64,000 nt of DNA from Pontixanthobacter rizhaonensis. GTDB lineage: Bacteria; Pseudomonadota; Alphaproteobacteria; Sphingomonadales; Sphingomonadaceae. Within the stretch, counting starts at the first letter, position 1; each line of letters opens with the position of its first letter. Positions 8,529 to 17,932 of this stretch are shown here, piece by piece. The position numbers and the translations under genes were made by a program. The notes under the pieces were generated by a model. It ran no database searches. It was not told the DNA's origin and saw only the letters and a list, made by a program, of their open reading frames with translations. The stretch covers positions 62,001 to 126,000 of the forward strand of contig NZ_JABCRE010000002.1 in assembly GCF_012972675.1 (NCBI RefSeq). Reading direction: 5' to 3'.

Positions 8529-10516
8529 TGGCTGTAAGAGCCGGACATTCTGGTTGTTTTGCCGCTGCCCTGGCTTTGGCGCTGGCTGGCTGCGGCGGTG
8601 ATAGCAGCAGCTCTCCGTCATCTCCGGTTGGCGGCACCCCTGCACCTACGCCGACCCCTCCTGCGCCTGACAGGCTATTCGCTGATCCTGCTACGGAATC
8701 GCTCTCTGTTGCGGAAGTGCAGCAAATTCTGGCCCAAGCCATTGGCGAAGCACAGGCCCGCAATCTACCGTCAACTATCGCTGTGACTGACCGTGTCGGA
8801 AACGTCTTGGCCGTGTTTAATATGACCGGTGCACCAGCCACCACGCAGCTTAGCAGGCAGCAGATTGGCGGAATGGCTGCAATCGGCGATGAAATCGGTT
8901 TGCAAGGCGCGGATGTGCCGAACAGCACTGCTGCCATCGCGAAAGCCATAACAGGGGCTTATCTTTCCAGTGGGGGCAATGCGTTCTCTACCCGCACGGC
9001 GAGCCAGATCGTTCAGGAGCACTTTCCCCCCGCACCCAACACTGTGGGCTTGGAAAGCGGCCCGCTCTTTGGTGTGCAATTTAGCCAGCTGCCATGCTCT
9101 GACTTGTCCTCGCGCTTCATTGCGGCGGGCCCCGGCGCGCTGATCGGGCCTAAGCGTTCGCCACTGGGTTTGGCGGCTGATCCCGGCGGTTTCCCGATCT
9201 ACAAAAACGGTGTGGTTGTGGGCGGTATCGGTGTGTCGGGCGATGGGGATTATGGCTTTGATCCTAACATTATCGACATCGACGTGGATGATGAAGAGGC
9301 GATTGCCCTAGCGGGTATTCAAGGATTTGCCCCTCCGCTAGAGATCACCGCAGACCGGATTCCCGTTGACGGTACGTCTCTCCGCTTCAGTGATATGACA
9401 ATTGCTGATCTGTCACCTTTGCAAACCAGCTTTGGTGCAGTGAATGGCCCGGCAGGCGCGCTTGTCGCGGTCACCGGATACACAAATGGCGCGGTGCGCG
9501 CTGGGACGGCATATGGATCAGAAACGTCGGGTGTCCGGCGCAGCACCACTGCTGAATTTTCCAATCCGGATGCGTATGTTCTCACCGACGGTAGTGGAAC
9601 AGCGCGCTTCCCGATCCGCGGCGGTACCGATGCGGGCACTGTTGGAACACCCCTTAGCGCCGCAGAATCGCAGGCCATTTTGGAAGAAGCATTCGCTGTC
9701 CTTTCCCGCGCCCGCGCACAGATCCGCCGCCCGCTGGACAGCCGAATGCAAGCCACCATCAGTCTGGTGGACACGAATGGTGCGATCCTTGGTCTGGTGC
9801 GGTCGCCCGATGGACCGATCTTCGGCACGGATGTGTCACTGCAAAAAGCGCGTACCGCGACGTTCTTCTCCAGTGCGACCGCAGCACAGCAATTACTTGG
9901 CGCACCGGCCCCTGTGTCTGGCTATGTTCAACGGGTGGGCGATTTCCTCAATGATCCGACAGCACTGACCGGTACTTTTGCCTTTGCCGACCGATCTGGT
10001 GGTAATTTGGCCCGCCCCTATTTCCCCGATGGTGAAGTCGGGCCCATTCCGGGGCCGCTATCGGTCGAAGTGCCATCAAAGTTCAGCCCTTTTGCCGTGG
10101 GGATTCAGAGCGATCTCATCGCTGGCAACATTGTAACGCATCTGGGTTTTGTCACCGGAGCCAATGCGGACACGCCGCGAGAGTGTACCGCAGTTCCCTC
10201 TGGGGCGGGCGGAACCAAGGAACTGGCGAACGGAATGCAGATATTCCCTGGGTCTGTTCCAATCTATCGCGGCAATCAGCTGATTGGCGGCATTGGTGTG
10301 TCGGGCGATGGTATCGATCAGGATGATATGGTGAGCTTCCTGGGGCTGCATAATGCGGGCCTAAGGGTCGGGGGCATTGGCAATGCGCCGAATGATATTC
10401 GGGCTGATCGGATCGCTGTGACCGTCGGTGGCCGGACAACTCGCCTGCGCTATGTGAACTGTCCTTTCGCTCCGTTCCTTGATGATCCCGCAAATAACGT
10501 TTGCGAGGGGCTTTAG
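8528..10516 (+). CDS. Lipoprotein with two HbpS/GlcG-type heme-binding domains
   Basis: 662 residues, start ATG overlapping the previous stop (TGATG). The lipobox LALAGC with a following Ser/Pro/Thr-rich spacer indicates a lipid-anchored protein. Two copies of the Haem_degrading (GlcG/HbpS) fold are visible: the first begins LSVAEVQQILAQAIGEA and closes with GGIGVSGDG near residue 235, and the second begins LSAAESQAILEEAF near residue 375 and closes with GGIGVSGDG near residue 595. HbpS proteins bind or degrade heme and sense redox state. Its place between c-type cytochromes suggests a heme-handling or accessory role in the same outer-membrane complex, which is inference. Confidence 0.8.
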   Translation: MAVRAGHSGCFAAALALALAGCGGDSSSSPSSPVGGTPAPTPTPPAPDRLFADPATESLSVAEVQQILAQAIGEAQARNLPSTIAVTDRVGNVLAVFNMTGAPATTQLSRQQIGGMAAIGDEIGLQGADVPNSTAAIAKAITGAYLSSGGNAFSTRTASQIVQEHFPPAPNTVGLESGPLFGVQFSQLPCSDLSSRFIAAGPGALIGPKRSPLGLAADPGGFPIYKNGVVVGGIGVSGDGDYGFDPNIIDIDVDDEEAIALAGIQGFAPPLEITADRIPVDGTSLRFSDMTIADLSPLQTSFGAVNGPAGALVAVTGYTNGAVRAGTAYGSETSGVRRSTTAEFSNPDAYVLTDGSGTARFPIRGGTDAGTVGTPLSAAESQAILEEAFAVLSRARAQIRRPLDSRMQATISLVDTNGAILGLVRSPDGPIFGTDVSLQKARTATFFSSATAAQQLLGAPAPVSGYVQRVGDFLNDPTALTGTFAFADRSGGNLARPYFPDGEVGPIPGPLSVEVPSKFSPFAVGIQSDLIAGNIVTHLGFVTGANADTPRECTAVPSGAGGTKELANGMQIFPGSVPIYRGNQLIGGIGVSGDGIDQDDMVSFLGLHNAGLRVGGIGNAPNDIRADRIAVTVGGRTTRLRYVNCPFAPFLDDPANNVCEGL

Positions 10517-12567
10517 TGAGCGTCGCGTTCGTCCTGCCTTTGATCCTGAACAGCGCGCCGGCTGCAGAGCCTGCCCTCAGCGCTGCCGACGCAATGGATG
10601 GCTCTTTCGATAGCGCATTCGCCGTATTTGCTCATCCTGATGCCTCTGCTGCCCCCGGCCTCGTGAACAGTCCGGATAGTTTTGCCGCTGCGTTCCAGCA
10701 ATACCGGCAGGGGAATGGGCAAACATATCGCGGGGCATTGGTTCCCCCGGCGGAGAGACGCCAACGCCCGGGCGAACTTGAGCCTGTTGAGAGCCGCACG
10801 GAAAACACAATCGAGGTGGAGCCGGATGCCCCGCCGCCCGTGGATAACGATTCCATCGATGGCCGCCGCCGCCCGGGCTATACCGGGCCTTTGCCGGATA
10901 GGATTGACCAAACAAACGAAGGTGCCTTCCGCACTCCGCCGCCGGAAGCATTCCCCACCGATCAAATCCCGATTCCAGACAGGTGGCGTCTGATTGAATC
11001 GCTGGGATTGGTGACAGAAAAATGGTGGGATCCGTATAACCAGAACACGTATAAGGGGGACCGGCCAATCAACCCGGCCAAAGTTCCGTGGTTGCCGATC
11101 AAAGGCAAGGACTGGTTCTTCGTCGCCAATGTGATCAGCGATAGCGTGATTGAACCGCGCACTTTCCCGATTCCCGTGGGTGTGCAAACAACCGAGGATC
11201 CCGACCGTATTGACGTGTTCGGAGATCCTGAAAGTCTGGTCCTGTCGCAGACATTTTTGGCAGGTTTCGCTCTGCTAAAGGGGAACACTGCCTACAAGCC
11301 ACCAGACGTTGAATACCGCGCCACGCTGGCCTTCAATGTAAACTATGTCGATGTGCCCGAACGGCGTGTATTGCTGGTTGAACCGAGCCGCAAATCCAGC
11401 CGTCTTGACCACTTCGTGGGTGTGCAGGAATTGTTTTTTGATTATCACATCCGGAACACATCTGACCGGTATGATTTTGACAGTTTCCGGATCGGGATAC
11501 AGCCATTCCAGGCAGACTTTCGCGGATTTCTGTTTCAGGATCAGCAGCTCGGCCTGCGGTTCTTCGGCACGCGCGACAATAACCGTTTCCAATATAATGT
11601 TGCGGCCTTTTGGCGGCTGGAAAAAGACACCAACAGCGGTTTGAATGCGGTGCTGCAAAGCCCGCGCGATGACTTCTTGTTTATCGCAAACGCATACCGC
11701 CAGGATTTTCTGATCCCCGCGCTCACCAGCCAGATAACGGTGGCGTATAACCGCAATCGCGAAGGCGATGATGTCCAGATTGACGACAATGGATTTCCAG
11801 TGCGCCCCGCCTTGTTGGGGACATTGCGCGGTCGGGATTACGATGCGTTCTATGTCGGTTACAACGCAGATGGCCGGATCGGCCGGATCAATCTGACCGC
11901 CAGTGCCTATGGTGTGTTCGGGGAGGACAGGAACAGCTTCTTCACCGATCGTCCGGCGGATATCCGCGCATATTTTGGCGCTGCAGAGGCCAGTTATGAC
12001 CGGGATTGGATGCGGTTCCGCCTGTCAGCTGCTTATGCAAGCGGTGATGGCGATCCTTATGATGATGTCGAAACCGGCTATGACGCTGTGTTTGAAAACC
12101 CGATTTTTGCTGGCGCGGACACATCCTATTGGATCCGCCAGACGATTCCGTTTGCGGGGGGCGGGCGCAATATCGCTGTGAACAATCGCAACGGTTTGCT
12201 CAATTCGCTGCGTCCTTCAAAAGAGCAAGGGCAATCGAATTTCAATAATCCGGGCCTGATGCTGGTGGGCGCAGGTGCTGATTTTGATCTGACCCCGGAA
12301 TTCCGCTTGTCGACCAATGCCAATCATTTGTGGTTTGAAAACACTGCGACGCTGCAAGCGCTGCGTAATGAAGGCAGCATCCCCAAAAGCATTGGTTGGG
12401 ATTTGTCCGCCGCGGCAATCTGGCGACCCAAAGCGACACAGAACATCGTTTTCCGCCTGTCTGGCGCGGCATTGCTGTCGGGTGATGGATTTGACGACCT
12501 CTTTGGTACCTTGGGCAATGACGGAACCTATTATTCCGTGCTCGCAAATGTGATTTTGACCTACTGA
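10516..12567 (+). CDS. Outer-membrane beta-barrel protein of the cytochrome operon
   Basis: 683 residues from GTG 10516, which overlaps the preceding TAG and sits six bases after GAGGGG. A short signal peptide (to about residue 20, ending PAAE) is followed by a proline-rich, low-complexity region (about 70-150). The rest is rich in alternating aromatic strands and ends ANVILTY, the usual outer-membrane C-terminal aromatic signature. No heme motif is present. I do not recognise a named family with certainty. Lying between two multiheme cytochromes it could be the porin sheath of a porin-cytochrome conduit, as MtrB is for MtrA, but no sequence homology to MtrB is claimed. The next gene overlaps its stop by one base. 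Confidence 0.7.
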   Translation: MSVAFVLPLILNSAPAAEPALSAADAMDGSFDSAFAVFAHPDASAAPGLVNSPDSFAAAFQQYRQGNGQTYRGALVPPAERRQRPGELEPVESRTENTIEVEPDAPPPVDNDSIDGRRRPGYTGPLPDRIDQTNEGAFRTPPPEAFPTDQIPIPDRWRLIESLGLVTEKWWDPYNQNTYKGDRPINPAKVPWLPIKGKDWFFVANVISDSVIEPRTFPIPVGVQTTEDPDRIDVFGDPESLVLSQTFLAGFALLKGNTAYKPPDVEYRATLAFNVNYVDVPERRVLLVEPSRKSSRLDHFVGVQELFFDYHIRNTSDRYDFDSFRIGIQPFQADFRGFLFQDQQLGLRFFGTRDNNRFQYNVAAFWRLEKDTNSGLNAVLQSPRDDFLFIANAYRQDFLIPALTSQITVAYNRNREGDDVQIDDNGFPVRPALLGTLRGRDYDAFYVGYNADGRIGRINLTASAYGVFGEDRNSFFTDRPADIRAYFGAAEASYDRDWMRFRLSAAYASGDGDPYDDVETGYDAVFENPIFAGADTSYWIRQTIPFAGGGRNIAVNNRNGLLNSLRPSKEQGQSNFNNPGLMLVGAGADFDLTPEFRLSTNANHLWFENTATLQALRNEGSIPKSIGWDLSAAAIWRPKATQNIVFRLSGAALLSGDGFDDLFGTLGNDGTYYSVLANVILTY

Positions 12568-15500
12568 TGCGCGCTTTACGTTTCTTGATCCTGTGTTTCG
12601 CCCTGCTCAGCACGGGCGGGGCTATGCTGTTTTCTGGCCAAACCCAAGCAGCATCGGGCGAGAAACCTGTTGAACGCGATTACAGCAGCGTCATCGCGGC
12701 CCCAGCGCCCGCGCAGCAGACGTTGGAAGAAATGATGGCCAAATCCGATGGCTGCTATTCGTGTCACGTCAAAACCGATGCGCCAACCATGCATACAACG
12801 CCGGCGGTGCGCTTGGGCTGTGTGGATTGCCACGGCGGTAACCCAAAAATTCAAGGTAACAGCGAACTGGAGCATGACGATCCGCTCTATGTTGCGGCGC
12901 GGGAGAAGGCACACGTTCTGCCGAAATACCCATCGAGCTGGCATTATCCGAGCAGCGCAAACCCCAAGCGGACCTATACTCTGCTTAATAAGGAATCGCC
13001 TGAATTTGTGCGGTTTGTGAACCCGAGCGATTACCGTGTAGCGCGTGAAAGCTGCGGGGCCTGCCACTTGCCAATCATTGAGGCGGGTGAGCGATCAATC
13101 ATGGCCACCGGCGCGATGTTGTGGGGCGGCGCATCGTATAATAACGGGATCGCGCCTTATAAAAATTACATCTTCGGCCAAGCGTTTACCCGTGATGGCA
13201 AGCCAGCGAAACTGGTCTCTCCCGGTGCGCCTCCGGGTACTCTTACAGAAACACAGCGCGCGCGCGGTGCGATTGCGGAAATGTACCCGTTACCAGCTTG
13301 GCAAGTCACACCGCCGGGTGATGTGTTCCGCGTGTTCGAGCGCGGCGGACGGACGATCAATTCCCAGTTCCCCGAGATCGGCCTTCCCAACCCGACCGGC
13401 AGCATCCAGCGTCTTGAAGAACCCGGACGCCCCGATTTGAAGCAAAGCAATCGCGGGATGGGAACCGGCCTACGGGTGGCGATTCCGGTGCTCAATATTC
13501 ACAAAACCCGGCTCAATGATCCGTTTATGTGGTTTATGGGCACGAATGATCAGCCGGGTGATTATCGCCATTCGGGCTGCGCGGCGTGTCATGTCGTTTA
13601 CGCCAATGACCGCGAACCGCGCCACAGCCTGACCTACGCAAAATATGGCCGTGACGGGCAGACAGCCACGGTTGATCCGACCATTTCTGGTAAGATGGAG
13701 CCGAAAGACGGTTACGGTCACGGCGATGATCACGGCGAAAAAGCTGGTGGTCACGGCGGCCTGAAACAGCCCGGCGATGGTCATGCTGATGATCATTCCG
13801 ATGGTGGCGATAAAGGCGCGGTGAAAGAAAAAGGGCATCCGATCCAGCACGTGTTCACGCGCTCCATCCCGACTGCCCAATGCATGAATTGCCATATGCA
13901 TCAGCCTAATATTTTCCTGAATAGCTACCTTGGCTACACGATGTGGGATTACGAATCTGACGCCCCGGCGATGTGGCCGAAAGAACAGAAATACCCCACC
14001 GCCGAAGAAGTCCGCAAAGTGCTCGACCGCAACCCGGAAGGGGCGTCACCCAAGGGCAAATGGGCTGATCTCGACTTCTTGCGCAATGTTTATGACCTCA
14101 ATGAAGATCTCAACGATACGCAATTTGCCGATTATCACGGTCATGGCTGGAATTTCCGCGGTGTTTTCAAGCGTGATCGTGAGGGCAATCTGCTGGATAA
14201 AGACGGCAATATTGTTGCTAATGATGACCCCGAGAAATGGCGCAAGGAAGGCGAGGGTAAGTTCGTGGAGCCGGGCGTAAACCCTGGTAAATCTGTCCAT
14301 TTGATGAGCATCCACGCCGAGGTCGGGATGCAATGCGCGGATTGCCATTATGCGCAGGACAGCCACGGTAACGGGATGATTTACGGAGAGGTCGCCAATG
14401 CGATCGAGATTGGCTGTAAAGACTGCCACGGTACAGCCGATGCCTATCCGACGCTGCGCACAAGCGGACCCGCTGCGCCGCCCAAAGGCAATGATCTGTC
14501 TCTGCTGCGCAATCCGGACGGCCAACGCCGGTTTGAATGGACATATGATGAAATGGGCCGGCGTGAACTGACCCAGCGATCCATTGTTGATCCAAAGCTG
14601 GAGTGGAAAGTCAGCCTGACGAGAGACGCCGTCGACAACACATCGCCGCACTTCAATGCCAAAGCCGCACGGGCCAAATTGATGGCGCGCAGCGGTGCGG
14701 AAACAGGCAAGTTTGAATTCGGAACCGGTATAGCCAAGGGTGACCGTGCCCATGAAGAAGGCGAGATGGCATGCTTTACCTGCCACCTGAGCTGGACCAC
14801 CAGCTGTGGCGGGTGCCACTTGCCTATTGAGGCAAACTGGAAAACCGAAGATCATCACTATGAAAATGGTGAGACGCGGAATTTTGCGACCTATAATCCG
14901 CAAGTCGCGCGCGATCAGATGTTCCAATTGGGCAAGCACCAGACCACAAAGGGCAATCAAGTCGCACCGGTACGTTCCACCTCGGCGTTGGTTCTATCCT
15001 CCACCAACATCAACCGCGAGCGGATCTATGTGCAGCAACCGCCGGTTTCTGCCATTGGTTTCAGCAGTCAGGCTTTCGCCCCGCATTTCCCGCATACAGT
15101 CCGTATGACGGAAACCAAGACGTGTTCGGATTGCCACTTGTCAGAGGCGGATGACAATAATGCGATCATGGCGCAATTGCTGTTGCTGGGCACAAATTAT
15201 GTGAACTTTGTCGGGATGAATGCGTGGACCGGTCTGGAGGGCGGGTTTGAGGCTGTGCGCGTGACCGAATGGGATGAACCGCAGGCTGTGCTGGGTTCGT
15301 ATCTGCACAAATATGCGTATCCCGACTATTATAAGCAATTCGTCGATGACAATAATCGCGAGCTGAAAGACTGGGTCCGCGGCAAAGCCTTTGACGAAGA
15401 TCTATCGGGTGAAACCAAGGCATTTGAAGAATTTGCCAATGTTCACGAGGGAACAAGCGACCGCGTTGGCTGCCTGCAAATGCGCGGCGAGTATATGTAT

Positions 15501-16664
15501 GTGGCAGAAGGCAAGGGCGGTTTCGCTGTCTATGACATTGCGAGCATCGCCAATAAGGGGATTTCCGAACGGATCATAACCGCGCCGTTCAGCGCGCTTG
15601 GCCATGATACGATTGTCGACACCAAGAACGCCACCTGCATGGCACTGGCAACCAATCAACCGATCAATCCGCTTCGCAATACCGAACAAATGCGTGACGA
15701 AAATCAGGAACAACCGTTCCTGCCGATCTACAATTACGCCGTTGTGACCGATGCTGAAGAGGGGCTGATCCTCGTCAATATCAATACGATGGGCGACGGC
15801 GAGTTTCGCAATAACAAGCTGACCCGGATGAAGTTTGTTGACGGTTCCACGGCTTGGAATGAAAGCGGCGTTCTTACCGGCGCGCGGCATGTGCATCTGG
15901 CAGGTGAAATTGCCTTCATCACATCTGATCGGGGCTTGGTTGTGGTCGATCTGGCAGACCCCAAAAATCCGCAAATCTCCGCCGTGCGTGAGATGCAAGA
16001 TGCGCGGGCCAGTGCAATCCAGTTCCGCTATTTGTGGGTTACGGATGCAGAAGGCGTCAAACTGTTCGATGTCACCAATATGCGCAATCCTGTTCTGCGC
16101 CCAGAGGCAACGGTGCCGCTCGCCAATGCGCAGCGGCTCTATCTAGCGCGGACCTATGCCTATGTCGCAGGCAAGCAGGAAGGATTGGTGATTATTGATA
16201 TAACCCGGCCACTGGCCCCGTCAGTCTATAAGAAGGAAACTTTCGGCGGCACGATGAATGATGTCGAGGATGTGATCGTGGCCTCCACCAACGCATCGTT
16301 GTTTGCGTATGTGGCGGATGGTGTGAACGGGATGAAAGTGCTACAATTGACCAGCCCTGACAGCCAGCCCAATTTCTATGGATTTAGCCCAGCGCCCGTG
16401 CCCGAATTGATCGCCTTTGCCAAAACGAAGTCGCCATCCATATCGTTGTCCAAAGGTTTGGACCGTGACCGGGCAGTGGATGAAACCGGCGGACAAATGG
16501 CTGTATTCGGCAGGCTGGGATCGCGCCCGTTCAAGCGCGAAGAAATGGAAAAACTGTTCCTCACCGGCGGCGGCGTGCCGTGGAAGGTGAGCGACGAACC
16601 CGACATGAGCGCATGGGTTGGCGGTCCTTGGAAATCTGGCCGTGCCCCGATGATGGGACAGTAA
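12567..16664 (+). CDS. Decaheme cytochrome c fused to an LVIVD-type beta-propeller
   Basis: Very large exported cytochrome of 1365 residues. A signal peptide spans about 1-29. Ten CXXCH motifs lie between residues 63 and 857: CYSCH, CVDCH, CGACH, CAACH, CMNCH, CADCH, CKDCH, CFTCH, CGGCH, CSDCH. A His/Gly/Asp-rich insert occupies about 383-428 between hemes 4 and 5. From about 970 to 1290 there are LVIVD-like repeats (GLVVVDLADPKNP, GVKLFDVTNMRNP, GLVIIDITRPLAP), which form a beta-propeller in known proteins. The start overlaps the barrel gene stop by one base. Export to the periplasm is clear. Surface exposure through the neighbouring barrel is possible but unproven. Confidence 0.88.
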   Translation: MRALRFLILCFALLSTGGAMLFSGQTQAASGEKPVERDYSSVIAAPAPAQQTLEEMMAKSDGCYSCHVKTDAPTMHTTPAVRLGCVDCHGGNPKIQGNSELEHDDPLYVAAREKAHVLPKYPSSWHYPSSANPKRTYTLLNKESPEFVRFVNPSDYRVARESCGACHLPIIEAGERSIMATGAMLWGGASYNNGIAPYKNYIFGQAFTRDGKPAKLVSPGAPPGTLTETQRARGAIAEMYPLPAWQVTPPGDVFRVFERGGRTINSQFPEIGLPNPTGSIQRLEEPGRPDLKQSNRGMGTGLRVAIPVLNIHKTRLNDPFMWFMGTNDQPGDYRHSGCAACHVVYANDREPRHSLTYAKYGRDGQTATVDPTISGKMEPKDGYGHGDDHGEKAGGHGGLKQPGDGHADDHSDGGDKGAVKEKGHPIQHVFTRSIPTAQCMNCHMHQPNIFLNSYLGYTMWDYESDAPAMWPKEQKYPTAEEVRKVLDRNPEGASPKGKWADLDFLRNVYDLNEDLNDTQFADYHGHGWNFRGVFKRDREGNLLDKDGNIVANDDPEKWRKEGEGKFVEPGVNPGKSVHLMSIHAEVGMQCADCHYAQDSHGNGMIYGEVANAIEIGCKDCHGTADAYPTLRTSGPAAPPKGNDLSLLRNPDGQRRFEWTYDEMGRRELTQRSIVDPKLEWKVSLTRDAVDNTSPHFNAKAARAKLMARSGAETGKFEFGTGIAKGDRAHEEGEMACFTCHLSWTTSCGGCHLPIEANWKTEDHHYENGETRNFATYNPQVARDQMFQLGKHQTTKGNQVAPVRSTSALVLSSTNINRERIYVQQPPVSAIGFSSQAFAPHFPHTVRMTETKTCSDCHLSEADDNNAIMAQLLLLGTNYVNFVGMNAWTGLEGGFEAVRVTEWDEPQAVLGSYLHKYAYPDYYKQFVDDNNRELKDWVRGKAFDEDLSGETKAFEEFANVHEGTSDRVGCLQMRGEYMYVAEGKGGFAVYDIASIANKGISERIITAPFSALGHDTIVDTKNATCMALATNQPINPLRNTEQMRDENQEQPFLPIYNYAVVTDAEEGLILVNINTMGDGEFRNNKLTRMKFVDGSTAWNESGVLTGARHVHLAGEIAFITSDRGLVVVDLADPKNPQISAVREMQDARASAIQFRYLWVTDAEGVKLFDVTNMRNPVLRPEATVPLANAQRLYLARTYAYVAGKQEGLVIIDITRPLAPSVYKKETFGGTMNDVEDVIVASTNASLFAYVADGVNGMKVLQLTSPDSQPNFYGFSPAPVPELIAFAKTKSPSISLSKGLDRDRAVDETGGQMAVFGRLGSRPFKREEMEKLFLTGGGVPWKVSDEPDMSAWVGGPWKSGRAPMMGQ

Positions 16665-16711
16665 TGGCCCTGGATAGATATCGAGACCAGATTGGTAAGG
16701 CTGAGAAGGAG

Positions 16712-16732
16712 GGGGTGAGCAAGGCCCACCCC
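16712..16732. terminator. Possible bidirectional hairpin between convergent genes
   Basis: GGGGTG (16712-16717) pairs with CACCCC (16727-16732) in the 75-base gap between the decaheme gene and the convergent OmpA-like gene. No T-run follows on either strand, so its terminator role is tentative. Confidence 0.35.
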
Positions 16733-16739
16733 ATATCAC

Positions 16740-17621
16740 TTACAGGCCATCTACACTTTTGCTGACCAAAATGTTGACTGCCACGCGGCGATTTTGGGCC
16801 TTACCCGCTTCTGTATCATTGCTTGCCACGGGATCAGCCATGGCCATACCTGTTGGTGTCAGCATCCGGTATGGTTTCCATCCGCAAGCTTGTTGCAGAT
16901 AATTGACCACGCTGCTGGCACGTTTCTCGCTCAGACGCTGGTTCACTTCTTGGCTGCCTGTAGAGTCGGTATATCCGACAACCAGAAGCAGCGCATTGTC
17001 TGTACGTTCCGCGGCAGCGGCTGTTGAACACAAATCGGCTTTGCCTCTGGGTGCTAACTCGGCCTTGCCAGTGTCGAAATAGACATTGGCTGTGCCCTTG
17101 ATGTTATATTGGTCGATATCACCAAAGCGCCCGCGAAGGGCTTCTGTGGCGGCAGTCTGCTCTGCAAATCCTTGGCTGGTGCCAGTGCGGATCATGCTAG
17201 CCGTTTTGAGGTCGGTATTTTTAAATTTAACGCGGCTTGCGACCAATCCCCGGCCCCATTCTACTGTTTTCACAGAGACCGGCAGACCGTTAAGCAGCGC
17301 ATCCGCACCCAGCTTTGTGCGCCCCAAACCTAGAATGCCTTTGCTGGCCCTGATTTCGGTACCTTCGCTTATATGCACTGTGGTGGAGGTTCCATCTGCG
17401 GTTGTGACGCGGACTTTATCGCCGCTGCGCGCGGAGATGAAACCTTCGATCTCGGGCCCTTCGGCCATTTCCGATAGATCAGCTGGCGGTGCGCCATAAA
17501 CGGTCGTCATGACTTCGCCGTCAGGCAGGTCCTGTTGCTGCGCGGATAAGGCTGTGGGCGTGGCGATTGTAGCCACGGCGAGCAGGGCAAGCGTTGCCGG
17601 CCTTACAGAAATCACACTCAT
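16740..17621 (-). CDS. OmpA-family peptidoglycan-binding protein
   Basis: 293 residues with an N-terminal signal peptide ending ALSAQQ. Residues about 55-125 form a beta-rich domain containing SGDKVRVTTADGTST, of unknown family. Residues about 170-285 are an OmpA C-terminal domain: VYFDTGKAEL, VVGYTDSTGSQEVNQRLSEKRA and NRRVAVNIL. OmpA domains bind peptidoglycan, so the protein likely tethers the envelope. It converges on the decaheme gene. The 311 bases upstream hold no gene, so it probably has its own promoter. A link to the cytochrome cluster is only positional. Confidence 0.85.
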   Translation of the reverse strand: MSVISVRPATLALLAVATIATPTALSAQQQDLPDGEVMTTVYGAPPADLSEMAEGPEIEGFISARSGDKVRVTTADGTSTTVHISEGTEIRASKGILGLGRTKLGADALLNGLPVSVKTVEWGRGLVASRVKFKNTDLKTASMIRTGTSQGFAEQTAATEALRGRFGDIDQYNIKGTANVYFDTGKAELAPRGKADLCSTAAAAERTDNALLLVVGYTDSTGSQEVNQRLSEKRASSVVNYLQQACGWKPYRMLTPTGMAMADPVASNDTEAGKAQNRRVAVNILVSKSVDGL

Positions 17622-17932
17622 GAAAATACTCCTTCACACTATAGCCACTGATATCACACCTGTGCGGCCCAATAACAGGCCGCCCCAGTTTAGCTGTGAT
17701 CAGAGGTCAACACCCCCGCATCTTGCAAAGCAAGACCTATGGCATCCACACTGCATGTAAAATCCAGCGCGGCCCCTGACTGTTCAGACAAACCTGTCTG
17801 TCAAGTGAACCACGTTGATTTTCGCTCTGATTGTGCTGCTGTGGCGAGCGTTTCCTGCGGCAAGTTGAGGTCAGTCTGATTTTACAACTGTCCGAAAATG
17901 GCGCTGATGGGCGATTCTCAAAGGCCGAAAGC
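17622..17932. other. Intergenic stretch with three perfect inverted repeats
   Basis: No gene seen. Three six-base perfect inverted repeats occur: GCGGCC/GGCCGC (17664-17669 and 17678-17683), TCTTGC/GCAAGA (17721-17726 and 17730-17735) and CAGACA/TGTCTG (17785-17790 and 17795-17800). They could be operators, transcript hairpins or a terminator for the upstream minus-strand gene; none has a T-run. The 5' leader and promoter of the OmpA-like gene should lie here. Confidence 0.5.

Noticed and set aside
10516-12567. Naming the barrel MtrB or DmsF
   Set aside because: Context is similar but no sequence motif was seen that would separate it from other barrels; left unnamed.
14046-14960. 304-codon minus-strand open frame inside the decaheme gene
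   Set aside because: Lies wholly opposite CXXCH-bearing coding sequence; no recognisable domain.
17641-17720. CRP-like site TGTGATCAGAGGTCAACA
   Set aside because: Right half mismatches TCACA and the spacing is off, despite the tempting cAMP context.
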